Source: Gemmatimonadaceae bacterium (GTDB lineage: Bacteria; Gemmatimonadota; Gemmatimonadetes; Gemmatimonadales; Gemmatimonadaceae). Taken from it: DNA of 64,000 nucleotides. A model generated the notes under the pieces. That model did no database searches, was not told where the DNA came from, and saw only the letters and a list, made by a program, of their open reading frames with translations. Position 1 is the first letter of the stretch, and each line of letters opens with the position of its first letter. Made by a program: the position numbers and the translations under genes. The stretch spans positions 1-64,000 of the forward strand of contig JAUQWM010000046.1 in NCBI GenBank assembly GCA_030835125.1, in the 5' to 3' direction. Positions 16,331 to 24,334 of the stretch are shown here, piece by piece.

Positions 16331-17085
16331 GCAGACCTCGAGGCAGTTGTGGGGGCAGGAGCCGAAAGTACCACGAAGGGTCAGGCGCGGATAGCGACGA
16401 GCTTTCACCACAGGGGGCACGGAGAACGCCGAGGACTGAAGAATCGCCTGGGACTCCGCGGTCCGGGCGGCAGTCCGCTGTGACGTCTGTGCTGCCGGCG
16501 GTTCGGGGTCTGTCAATTCCTGAAGATCATTCACCACAGAGAGCACAGCGAACACGTTGGACTGAAACAAAGCTGGGGGTCACCATCAACCCGGTCAGTA
16601 CCGTCCGCGGTCCAAATGGCAGTTATCTGTGACCCCTGAGCTCCCTGTGGTTCAAGGCTCTTTCAGTTCCTGAAGATCATTCACCACAGGGGGCACAGGG
16701 AGCACAGAGGACTGAAAACTCGCTTTGGGTCCGGTACAGACCGGGTTGATGGGTGAGGCAAAACCTAACGACTTTCCGATTCAACCCCATCAGCAGCGCC
16801 AGGGCCTAACCCATCAAGCCGGTCCAGCCCTTACCGATCCACCAGTCCGTACATCCGCGGTCCATGCACGGCAGTCCTCGGTGACCCCTGTGCTCCCTGT
16901 GGTGCACGCTTTTCAGGTCCTGGAGGCCCAGGGGCCGGAACGGAGGCCTCCGTGACCCCTGTGGTCGAGGGGTGCCGGTCGAGAGAGCCTGCCCGCCAGC
17001 GCGGCATGAGTTGCCGCGGTTCCGGGAATGTGTTACTTGCTCAATGAATTGCACCTTCAGGAACCTCGACCCGCCTGGACTTCGC
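16331..17085. repeat. 755-bp gene-free spacer with dispersed CACCACAG-type repeats
   Basis: No protein-like ORF is visible. A ~38-50-bp element recurs: one copy at 16402-16440, one at 16517-16567 and one at 16667-16716. The last two share TTCCTGAAGATCATTCACCA and all three continue CAG.GGGCAC..AG..GACTGAA. Inverted partial copies (CCCTGTGCTCCCTGTGGT type) occur at about 16630-16650 and 16882-16905. Base composition is less GC-rich than the flanking genes. It looks like a cluster of decayed intergenic repeats between two divergent genes; any promoter for the amidase would lie at its right end. Confidence 0.7.
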
Positions 17086-18798
17086 ATGACCGTGCGCAAC
17101 CTCTTGCCCGTGACAGCCGCCCTCCTGGCGGTCGTCAACACGATGGATGCCCAACGACGCCCCACGCCCCCGCCGTTCTCTGTGGTCGAGGCGAGCATCT
17201 CCGACCTGCGGACCGCGCTCGAGCAGAAGCGCGTCACCTCGCGGGAGATCGTGCTCCAGTACCTCGTCCGTATCGCCACGTACGAGGATCGGATCAACGC
17301 GATCGTCACGGTCAACCCGAACGCGCTGGCCATCGCCGACTCGCTCGACCGCCTGCGCGCGTCGGGACGGGTCCTCGGCCCGCTCCACGGCATCCCGGTC
17401 GCGCTCAAGGACAACATTCACACCACCGACATGCCGACCACCGGCGGCGCGCTGGCGTTCGCCGGGCTGGTGCCGCCGTACGAGGCCACGCTCACGAAGA
17501 ACCTGAAGGACGCCGGGGCGATCATCCTCGCGAAGACCCAGCTCACGGAACTCGCCAACTGGGTCGCGTCCGGCATGCCCACCAACTACAACGCGCTCAC
17601 CGGCTACGGATTCAACCCGTACGATCCGCGGCGCGACCCGCGCGACAACCTGTTCGACGGGCGGCCAGTGCTGGCCACCGGCGGGTCCAGTTCCGGCACC
17701 GGCACCAACGTGAGCTTCTGGGTCGGCAACGTCGGCACCGAGACCTCGGGCTCGATCCTGAGCCCGTCCCACCAGAACATGCTGGTCGGCATCAAGCCCA
17801 CCGTCGGGCGGGTCAGCCGGTACGGGGTCATCCCGATCACCGGCGACCAGGATACGCCCGGGCCCATGGCGCGCACGGTCGCCGACGCCGCGGTGATGCT
17901 GGGCGCGATGGAAAGTGCCGAGCCGGATCCGAACGACGAGGCCACGCGCAAGTGCCCGCCGCCGGCGGGGCGCGACTATACGCGGCACCTGAACCCCGAG
18001 GGGCTCCGCGGTGCCCGGATCGGCATTCCGCGGGCGTTCTTCTACGATCGCGTCACGCTGCCCGGCGGCCAGCCGAGGGGCGGGCTGAACGACGCCCAGC
18101 GCGCGGTCATGGACTCGGTCATCGCCGTGCTCAAGGCGCGCGGGGCGGTGATCGTCGACCCCGCCGACATCCCCAGCGTGGTGGACACGGTCCCGGCCAA
18201 CAACTTCCTCAACTGGAACGTCTGCAGCGGCCTGGAACAGGCGAAGGGCCGCGACGCCGACTGCTCGATCGCGTTCAAGTACGGCATGAAGCGCGACTTC
18301 GACGCCTGGTTGCGCTCGTTAGGTGACCGGGCGCCGGTGAAGACGCTGACCGAGCTGCGGCAATGGAACGTCGCCCACCAGCGCGCCGGCGCCATCAAGT
18401 ACGGCCAGGCGAACCTCGACGTCTCCGACGAGATGAGCCTCCAGGGCGACCGCGCGAAGTACGAGGCGGACCGCCGCCGGGATCTCCACCTTTCGGCGAC
18501 GCACGGCATCGACGAGGCGGTGCGGACCCACCGGCTCGACGCCCTGCTCTTCCCTGGCGTGAGCAGCGCCAACATCGGCGCCCGGCCCGGGTACCCGACG
18601 ATCACCGTGCCGTATGCCATGCTCCCGGTCGGCGGCGGCGCGGGCGCCAATGCCTTCCCGGCCGGATTCCAGCCGCAGCCCGCGCCCTATGGCGTGAGCT
18701 TCACCGGGCCGGCGTGCAGCGAGCCGAAGCTGGTCGAGCTGGCCTTCGCGTTCGAGCAGGCGACGAAGAAGCGGGTGCGCCCGCCGCAGTTCCCGTAG
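17086..18798 (+). CDS. Secreted amidase-signature-family protein
   Basis: A 570-aa protein. The ATG at 17086 is chosen because it opens a signal peptide (MTVRNLLPVTAALLAVVNTM, then DAQ); two earlier in-frame starts do not. The Ser-cisSer-Lys triad of the amidase family is intact: K in ALKDN near residue 107, GGSSSGTG near 202 and the nucleophile serine in ETSGSI near 221. The family hydrolyses amides; exported members resemble peptide amidases and 6-aminohexanoate-type enzymes. Large C-terminal segment includes AYGVSFTGPACSEPKL-like family end (YGVSFTGPACSEPKLVELA). It follows a long repeat-rich spacer and is convergent with a permease gene. Confidence 0.92.
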   Translation: MTVRNLLPVTAALLAVVNTMDAQRRPTPPPFSVVEASISDLRTALEQKRVTSREIVLQYLVRIATYEDRINAIVTVNPNALAIADSLDRLRASGRVLGPLHGIPVALKDNIHTTDMPTTGGALAFAGLVPPYEATLTKNLKDAGAIILAKTQLTELANWVASGMPTNYNALTGYGFNPYDPRRDPRDNLFDGRPVLATGGSSSGTGTNVSFWVGNVGTETSGSILSPSHQNMLVGIKPTVGRVSRYGVIPITGDQDTPGPMARTVADAAVMLGAMESAEPDPNDEATRKCPPPAGRDYTRHLNPEGLRGARIGIPRAFFYDRVTLPGGQPRGGLNDAQRAVMDSVIAVLKARGAVIVDPADIPSVVDTVPANNFLNWNVCSGLEQAKGRDADCSIAFKYGMKRDFDAWLRSLGDRAPVKTLTELRQWNVAHQRAGAIKYGQANLDVSDEMSLQGDRAKYEADRRRDLHLSATHGIDEAVRTHRLDALLFPGVSSANIGARPGYPTITVPYAMLPVGGGAGANAFPAGFQPQPAPYGVSFTGPACSEPKLVELAFAFEQATKKRVRPPQFP

Positions 18799-18805
18799 CG
18801 CCTCG

Positions 18806-19738
18806 TCAGGCAGCGGCCCCGACCCGACGCTCGCGGCGCGCCGCGAGCAGCATCGTCACCGACGTGTAGACCACGACGACGATCACCAGCCACCGCATGG
18901 CCGAGAGCGGGAGCGACTTCACGATGAAGGCCGCCACCAGCACCGCGGGGATGCTGCCGATCATCAGCCCGAGCGCCGCGCCCAGGTGAAAGGCGCGCTT
19001 CTGCATGAAGCGCGCGCTGCTGATGGGCATCAGGAACGCGCACGATCCCATCATGATCGGGAATCCCGCGGTGGGATCCATGCCCAGCAGGCTGATGAGG
19101 ATCAGGCACGGCGCGTACAGGCCGATGCCGAGCGTCATCAGCGCCCCGAGGCCGAAGTTGACCCCGACCGCGATCGCGAGCTTCGCGCCGGTCCCGCCGA
19201 GGAGCGTGCCGCCGCCCGGCAACAGGCCCACCTGTGACATCAGCATGAGCGTTGCCGCGCCGAGGAGGCAGAGCCCCATGCCCACCTGGATCCGCCGCCG
19301 CGGCCAGCCCGACACCACGCCGGCGCCGAGCCAGGAGCCGATCACCGCCGCCGCGATCATCGCCACCAGCGTCCTTGATTCCACCGGAACGAGCCGCGTG
19401 TAGATGAAGGTCTGCGTGATCGCGCCCAGGGTGTGCCCGACATTCAGCGTCCCGGGGATCAACTCGTCAGGCACCATCCGGAAGAACCGGAAGATCGACG
19501 TCGTGGTCGCGAACGAGCCGATGCCGAGCGTGTCGAAGAAGTTGGTGACGGCCCCGGTGGCGATCCGGCCGGCGGTCGGCGTCGCGTCCGCCATCCCGGG
19601 ATCCCGCGAGACGCCGCGCCGCCGGGCGGACATCACCGTGCGGGTCAGGACGACGAGGTAGAAAAGCGTAAACGCGCTGAGCGCGATGAACAGCGCCCCG
19701 CGGGGATCGCGCGGGTCGAAGAGCGCGGCGATTTGCAT
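18806..19738 (-). CDS. TauE/SafE-family (DUF81) membrane permease
   Basis: A 310-aa protein with about eight hydrophobic helices. Family-like features are the N-terminal DTLGIGSFATTTSIFRF and the duplicated second half GVNFGLGALMTLGIGLYAPC. TauE/SafE proteins export sulfite, sulfoacetate or other organosulfur anions; the substrate here is unknown. The ATG at 19738 has no strong ribosome-binding site (a GGAAAG-poor leader). The last bases run into the amidase gene, leaving 7 bases between the two stops. Confidence 0.78.
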   Translation of the reverse strand: MQIAALFDPRDPRGALFIALSAFTLFYLVVLTRTVMSARRRGVSRDPGMADATPTAGRIATGAVTNFFDTLGIGSFATTTSIFRFFRMVPDELIPGTLNVGHTLGAITQTFIYTRLVPVESRTLVAMIAAAVIGSWLGAGVVSGWPRRRIQVGMGLCLLGAATLMLMSQVGLLPGGGTLLGGTGAKLAIAVGVNFGLGALMTLGIGLYAPCLILISLLGMDPTAGFPIMMGSCAFLMPISSARFMQKRAFHLGAALGLMIGSIPAVLVAAFIVKSLPLSAMRWLVIVVVVYTSVTMLLAARRERRVGAAA

Positions 19739-19909
19739 GGTGGGGGAAAGGCCTGAGGTGACTGCGCCCGGGCAGGCCGCGAATCAGGGGCCGGGCACGC
19801 CCGACCGCAAGACCGTCCGCGCGGTGACCCACGAGCCCTGACACCCGGGCAGCCCGGTGCCGTAGTTGGGACCATCGTCGCCAGTCGCCCGGCCACCCCG
19901 AGGTCCCCG

Positions 19910-22348
19910 ATGCTCGAAGCCATTCGCTACGACGCGCGCCACGCCGCCCGTGGCCTCCTCCGCACCCCGGTCTACGCGGTGACCGCCATCCTGTCGCTCG
20001 CCATCGGCATCGGCGGCACGGCGGCGATCTACTCGCTGGCCAACGCGCTGCTCCTGGGCGCGCCGCCGGGCATCGCCGACGCGGATCGCCTGGTCAACGT
20101 CGGCAGGACCCAGGACGGCAGCGGTTTCGACAACTTCTCCTACGTCACGTTCACCGAGTACCGGGATCGGAACCGGACCCTTTCGGGACTGGCGGCCGCC
20201 GAGTTCGAGCCCCGTTCGCTCAGCCTGTCCGGGCCCGACGGCGGGGAGGCCATCACGGGCGCCGTGGTCAGTCACAACTACTTCTCCGTACTCGGTGCCC
20301 GCCCATCCCTTGGACGCTTCTTTCTTGCCGAGGAAGACCGGACACCCCGCAGCCATGCGGTCGCGGTCCTGAGCCACCAGTACTGGCAGGAGCGGTTCAA
20401 TGGCGATTCCGGAATCCTGAGCCGGTCCATCGTCCTGAACGGCGTCCCGTTCTCGGTGGTCGGCGTCGGGCCGGAGGGTTTTCACGGTTCGAACTTCCTG
20501 TCTCCCGCGCTGTGGGTGCCGATGATGGCGGCGCCCTGGTTCGGAACACCGACCGAGATGCTCACCTCGGAGCGGACCGGGGCCTGGCTGATGGCGGTCG
20601 GGCGCCTCAAGCCCGGGGTCGGGCTCAGCCAGGCGCAGGCCGACCTTGCCACGATCGCGGCGCAACTGGCGCAGGCGTATCCGGGCGTGAACGAGGGACA
20701 CGGGGTGAACGTGCTTCCCCTGTCGCTCTTTCCCGGCGACATGGGCCGCCTCCTCGGCCTCTTCATGACGTTCCTCTTCGCCCTGACTGGTCTCGTGCTG
20801 GTCGTTGCCGGCACCAACGTCGCGGGCATGATGCTGGCGCGGGCGGCAGCACGGCGGCGCGAAATCGCCGTCCGACTGGCCATCGGCGCCTCGCGCGCGC
20901 GCCTCATGCGCCAGATCATCACCGAGAGCGCGGTCCTGTTCGCCGTTGCCGGGGTGGCCGGGGCGTTGCTCGCGAAGTGGCTCACCGATTCCCTGCTCCT
21001 GCTCGTGCCCGTGCTTCCGGTCCCGATTGCCATCAACCCGGTCATCGACTGGCGGGTGGTGCTCTTCGCGCTGGCGGTGTCCGTCGTCGCCGGGGTCATC
21101 GCCGGCCTCGCCCCCGCCGTTCAGGGCACGCGACCGGCCCTGGCGCCCGAACTGCGGAGCGATGTCGGGGGAACGCGCGGACGACACAGGCTGCGCAGCG
21201 GACTCCTGGTCGCACAGATCGCGTTCTCGATGCTGTTGCTGGGCGTCGCCGGCCTGTTCGGTCGAGCGCTCACCACGGCGCGCTCGATCGACCCCGGGTT
21301 CGATCCCCGGAACGTGCACGTGTCGACGCTCGACCTGCAGCTCGCCAACTACACGCCGGAAACCGGCCAGCAGTTTCTCGAGCGACTGGTCAGTGGCGCG
21401 TCGGCGATCCCGGGAGTCGGCGAGGCGGCGCTGGCCCGCATGCTTCCACTCGATGGTGGGGGCATGGGACTCGGGTCGATCATGGTGGATGGGCATCCCG
21501 CGCCCGATCCCGAAGCCGGCTGGAGCGCCGACTGGAACATCGTGAGCCCGTCCTACTTCGACGTTATGCGGATTCCCCTCCTGCGCGGGCGGACGTTCAC
21601 GGCGCTCGATCGCGCGGGCGCGCCCGATGTCGCCATCGTCAATGAGACCCTCGCGTCGCGCATCTGGCCGGGTGAGGATGCGGTCGGCAAGACGTTCCGG
21701 AACGACGACCTCGTGGTCACCGTCGTCGGCGTTGCCCGCGACGGGAAGTACCGCTCACTCGGCGAGTCGCCGCGCGGGTTCGTCTACGTGCCGCTGGCGC
21801 AGCGCTACAACAGCCAGCTCTCCCTCCTGGTCCGGACGACCGCGGGCCAGTCCGTGGCGGGATCGGTGCGGCGGCTGGTGGCCGACCTGGATCCGTCGCT
21901 GCCGATCCTCAACGCACGGACGATGGAGGAGCGGGCCGCGATCGGCCTCTTCCCGCAGCGCGTCGCGTTGTGGGTGGCCGGGGCGCTGGGCGCGGTGGCG
22001 CTGCTGCTGGCGCTGATCGGGATCTACGGCGTGACGGCGTACGGCGTGGCACAGCGGACGCGGGAGATCGGCATCCGCGTCGCGTTAGGCTCGCCGCGGG
22101 CGCGCGTCCTCGGGATGGTCGTTGGCCAGGGCGTGCGGCTGGGGGGCCTCGGTGTCCTCGTCGGGATCGCCGGGGCCGTGGCGGTGACGCGACTGCTCGA
22201 GGGCCTGTTGTTCGGGGTGGCGGGGACCGATCCCGTCGCTCTGGGGTCAGCCGCGGCGGGGCTGCTGGTCGCGGCCGTCGTCGCCAGTTGGATCCCCGCC
22301 CGACGCGCCGCGCGCATCGATCCCATGGCCGCGTTGCGCCAGGAGTAG
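19910..22348 (+). CDS. ADOP-type (MacB/FtsX) orphan ABC permease
   Basis: An 812-aa protein with two FtsX-like permease domains and two MacB periplasmic-core domains in one chain. TM1 is at residues ~22-45 (VYAVTAILSLAIGIGGTAAI). Periplasmic core 1 follows, then TM helices at about 280-420, core 2 with NETLASRIWPGEDAVGKTF, and final helices with the FtsX signature QRTREIGIRVALG. The last residues are RRAARIDPMAALRQE. This is the Acidobacterial Duplicated Orphan Permease family; no ATPase gene is adjacent, as is usual for the family. Its cargo is unknown. Confidence 0.92.
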   Translation: MLEAIRYDARHAARGLLRTPVYAVTAILSLAIGIGGTAAIYSLANALLLGAPPGIADADRLVNVGRTQDGSGFDNFSYVTFTEYRDRNRTLSGLAAAEFEPRSLSLSGPDGGEAITGAVVSHNYFSVLGARPSLGRFFLAEEDRTPRSHAVAVLSHQYWQERFNGDSGILSRSIVLNGVPFSVVGVGPEGFHGSNFLSPALWVPMMAAPWFGTPTEMLTSERTGAWLMAVGRLKPGVGLSQAQADLATIAAQLAQAYPGVNEGHGVNVLPLSLFPGDMGRLLGLFMTFLFALTGLVLVVAGTNVAGMMLARAAARRREIAVRLAIGASRARLMRQIITESAVLFAVAGVAGALLAKWLTDSLLLLVPVLPVPIAINPVIDWRVVLFALAVSVVAGVIAGLAPAVQGTRPALAPELRSDVGGTRGRHRLRSGLLVAQIAFSMLLLGVAGLFGRALTTARSIDPGFDPRNVHVSTLDLQLANYTPETGQQFLERLVSGASAIPGVGEAALARMLPLDGGGMGLGSIMVDGHPAPDPEAGWSADWNIVSPSYFDVMRIPLLRGRTFTALDRAGAPDVAIVNETLASRIWPGEDAVGKTFRNDDLVVTVVGVARDGKYRSLGESPRGFVYVPLAQRYNSQLSLLVRTTAGQSVAGSVRRLVADLDPSLPILNARTMEERAAIGLFPQRVALWVAGALGAVALLLALIGIYGVTAYGVAQRTREIGIRVALGSPRARVLGMVVGQGVRLGGLGVLVGIAGAVAVTRLLEGLLFGVAGTDPVALGSAAAGLLVAAVVASWIPARRAARIDPMAALRQE

Positions 22349-22364
22349 CGTCAACCCGACCCGC

Positions 22365-23624
22365 TCAGGCCGAAGCCGCGACCCGGATGCCTCGCGCGAC
22401 CGATTCCGCCTTGTCCACGAGGCCAAGCTCGACGCGGTTTCGTCCTGACAGCTTCGCCCGGTAGAGCGCCTTGTCCGCCGCCGCAACGACGTCGGCCGAT
22501 GCCTTGTTGCCCGTCGACGCGCTGACGCCCGCGGAGATCGAGACGACACTCCCCGTCGGCGAGTCGGCATGCGGGATCCGGAGCTCGGCGACGGATCGGC
22601 GCATGCGTTCCGCCATCACCTGGGCCGCCTCGAGTTTCGTCTGCGGCAGGACCACGGCGAATTCCTCGCCGCCCATGCGGGCGATCCGATCCGTCGTGAA
22701 CCGGAGGGAGGCGCGCAGGATTGCGGCCACGCGGCGGAGGCAGTCGTCACCGACCTGGTGGCCATAGCAGTCGTTGAACGCCTTGAAGCCATCGACGTCG
22801 ACGAGGATAAGGGCAAACGGCTCGTTGCGCGCGGACAGGTCCGCGAGGACCGAGTCCATCGCGCGGCGATTGGCGAGGCCGGTGAGGGCATCGCGCTGGG
22901 ACAATTCGTGCAGCTGGCTCACCAGCTCGGACAGCTGCGCGCCCTGGATCCGCGCGCGCAACCCGTGCAGGTAGTTCAGGCGTGACTCGCGCTCGAGGGA
23001 GTAATTCCCCGCCAGCGTCACCACGATCGTGACCAGTGCGAGGGGGACGCTGCCCGCCACCGGGATACCGAGCAGCTGCGGGACGCCAACCTGCACCGTC
23101 ACCAGCGTGAGGCAGGCGACGACGGCAAACCAGAAGCGCAGCCGGACGACGACCGTGATGAACAGCAGCACGATCGTCAGGGCGCCGCGGTTGGCGGCGA
23201 TGTCCCCCTGCTGGGCCAGGGTCACGCCGAGGATCATGCTTGCCGGCGCGACGATGCTCGCGATGGTGACGAGGCATTCCCGCGCGAAGGGAGGGACACC
23301 CCACCAGATGGCGAGGACAACCCCGAGCAGGAGGGGTGTTACCACGCCAAGCCGAACGGAGGCGTCCGTCGCAAACGGCACCGGCCCGTCGGGGACGGTC
23401 GAGACACTGACGACGAAGAGCACGCCGAGCGAAATCCACAGGATGCCGACGGCCACCAGGTGCATGCTGCGCGCATGGCTGGTCTCGCGCTCGAAGAGTT
23501 GCTCGAGTCGTGGCGGGAAGTACAGCCAGCGGAATCCGCGCTCCAGCGTGTGCGCTACGTCACCTTCGTACGGACTGAGATCGGCGACCGGTGCGGCAGC
23601 GGGGTGGCGGCTGAGACGGAGCAA
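22365..23624 (-). CDS. Membrane-bound diguanylate cyclase (GGDEF) without inhibitory site
   Basis: A 419-aa protein. About six transmembrane helices (residues ~54-215) are followed by a short coiled region and a GGDEF domain at ~245-405. The active-site motif is GGEEF, which is catalytically competent, so it should make cyclic di-GMP. The I-site RxxD upstream reads FTTD, so product inhibition at the canonical site is probably lost. The start is a TTG at 23624 without a good ribosome-binding site. I keep it because the N-terminal segment RGFRWLYFPPRLEQLFE precedes the membrane helices in related proteins. The gene is convergent with the ADOP permease. Confidence 0.9.
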   Translation of the reverse strand: MLRLSRHPAAAPVADLSPYEGDVAHTLERGFRWLYFPPRLEQLFERETSHARSMHLVAVGILWISLGVLFVVSVSTVPDGPVPFATDASVRLGVVTPLLLGVVLAIWWGVPPFARECLVTIASIVAPASMILGVTLAQQGDIAANRGALTIVLLFITVVVRLRFWFAVVACLTLVTVQVGVPQLLGIPVAGSVPLALVTIVVTLAGNYSLERESRLNYLHGLRARIQGAQLSELVSQLHELSQRDALTGLANRRAMDSVLADLSARNEPFALILVDVDGFKAFNDCYGHQVGDDCLRRVAAILRASLRFTTDRIARMGGEEFAVVLPQTKLEAAQVMAERMRRSVAELRIPHADSPTGSVVSISAGVSASTGNKASADVVAAADKALYRAKLSGRNRVELGLVDKAESVARGIRVAASA

Positions 23625-23777
23625 AGGCGTGTGACTGGGCGTCAGACGAATGGCAAATGCGGTCGCCGGTCGGTCGTCCGGGCCACCTCACAGACGGCGG
23701 AGCGCGATGAAGGGTCACTTCGGAGCGTAAGGCGCGTGACGCGTGGCCTCAGGCGTCGGCTTGCCCTCGCGTGTGGT

Positions 23778-24293
23778 TCAGAGACGGTAGATGGTGATTG
23801 CCGTGTCATCGAATACCCGACGCAGCGTTCCCATGGGGATTTCATGGGTTCGCTCATGCTCGACCGCGAGCACGCGCGCGAACCGGTGGGTCATCCAGGA
23901 GTCGATGACGCGGTCCAGCATGCGCGAACCGTACGGGGGATCGGCGAACGCGAGGTCGTAGGCGCCCTCACGCAGGGCCGCTGCGAACGGGAGCGCATCC
24001 TTCTTGAAGATCCGCGACCGCTCCTTCATGCGGAGCGCGACCACGTTGGCCTTGAGGGCGTGCAGGCTCGCGGGCCGGGTCTCGACGAAGTCGCATCGCC
24101 GCGCACCCCGCGAGAGCGCCTCGAGGCCAAGGGCGCCCGTCCCCGCGAACAGGTCGAGCACGCTCGCTCCCGCGAGATCGGGTGCGAGGATGTCGAGCAG
24201 CGCTCCACGGACATGCTCCGCGGTCGGGCGCACGCGGAAGTCGTTCGGTGACGTGAGGTCGCGGCCGGCATACCTGCCGCCCACGATCCTCAC
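23778..24293 (-). CDS. rsmD: 16S rRNA (guanine(966)-N(2))-methyltransferase RsmD
   Basis: A 171-aa SAM-dependent methyltransferase of the RsmD family: MRIVGGRYAGRDL at the N terminus, RPTAEHVRGALLDIL, the SAM motif LDLFAGTGALGLEALSRGA and the catalytic DPPY motif in FADPPYG. It methylates G966 of 16S rRNA (E. coli numbering) during 30S assembly. The start is GTG at 24293. coaD, often the next gene, is not here. A 21-bp palindromic repeat lies just upstream. Confidence 0.95.
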   Translation of the reverse strand: MRIVGGRYAGRDLTSPNDFRVRPTAEHVRGALLDILAPDLAGASVLDLFAGTGALGLEALSRGARRCDFVETRPASLHALKANVVALRMKERSRIFKKDALPFAAALREGAYDLAFADPPYGSRMLDRVIDSWMTHRFARVLAVEHERTHEIPMGTLRRVFDDTAITIYRL

Positions 24294-24306
24294 GTGGAAA
24301 CCCGGC

Positions 24307-24327
24307 CAATGGGGTCAGACCCCATTG
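24307..24327. repeat. 21-bp palindromic repeat, copy 1
   Basis: Perfect 10-bp arms CAATGGGGTC and GACCCCATTG flank one central A. It is the same element as at 26738, 34625 and 60443. It lies between rsmD and the stop of the first DUF5916 gene. It is REP-like in size and symmetry; no REP-associated transposase is in the window. Confidence 0.9.
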
Positions 24328-24334
24328 CGCAGCA

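Noticed and set aside
16402-16716. CRISPR array
   Set aside because: The three repeat copies are diverged, differ in spacing and have no unique spacers of constant length; no cas genes are present.
19784-21496. 570-codon minus-strand frame opposite the ADOP permease
   Set aside because: Extremely Arg/Asp/Gly/His-rich and without domains; shadow of the permease gene.
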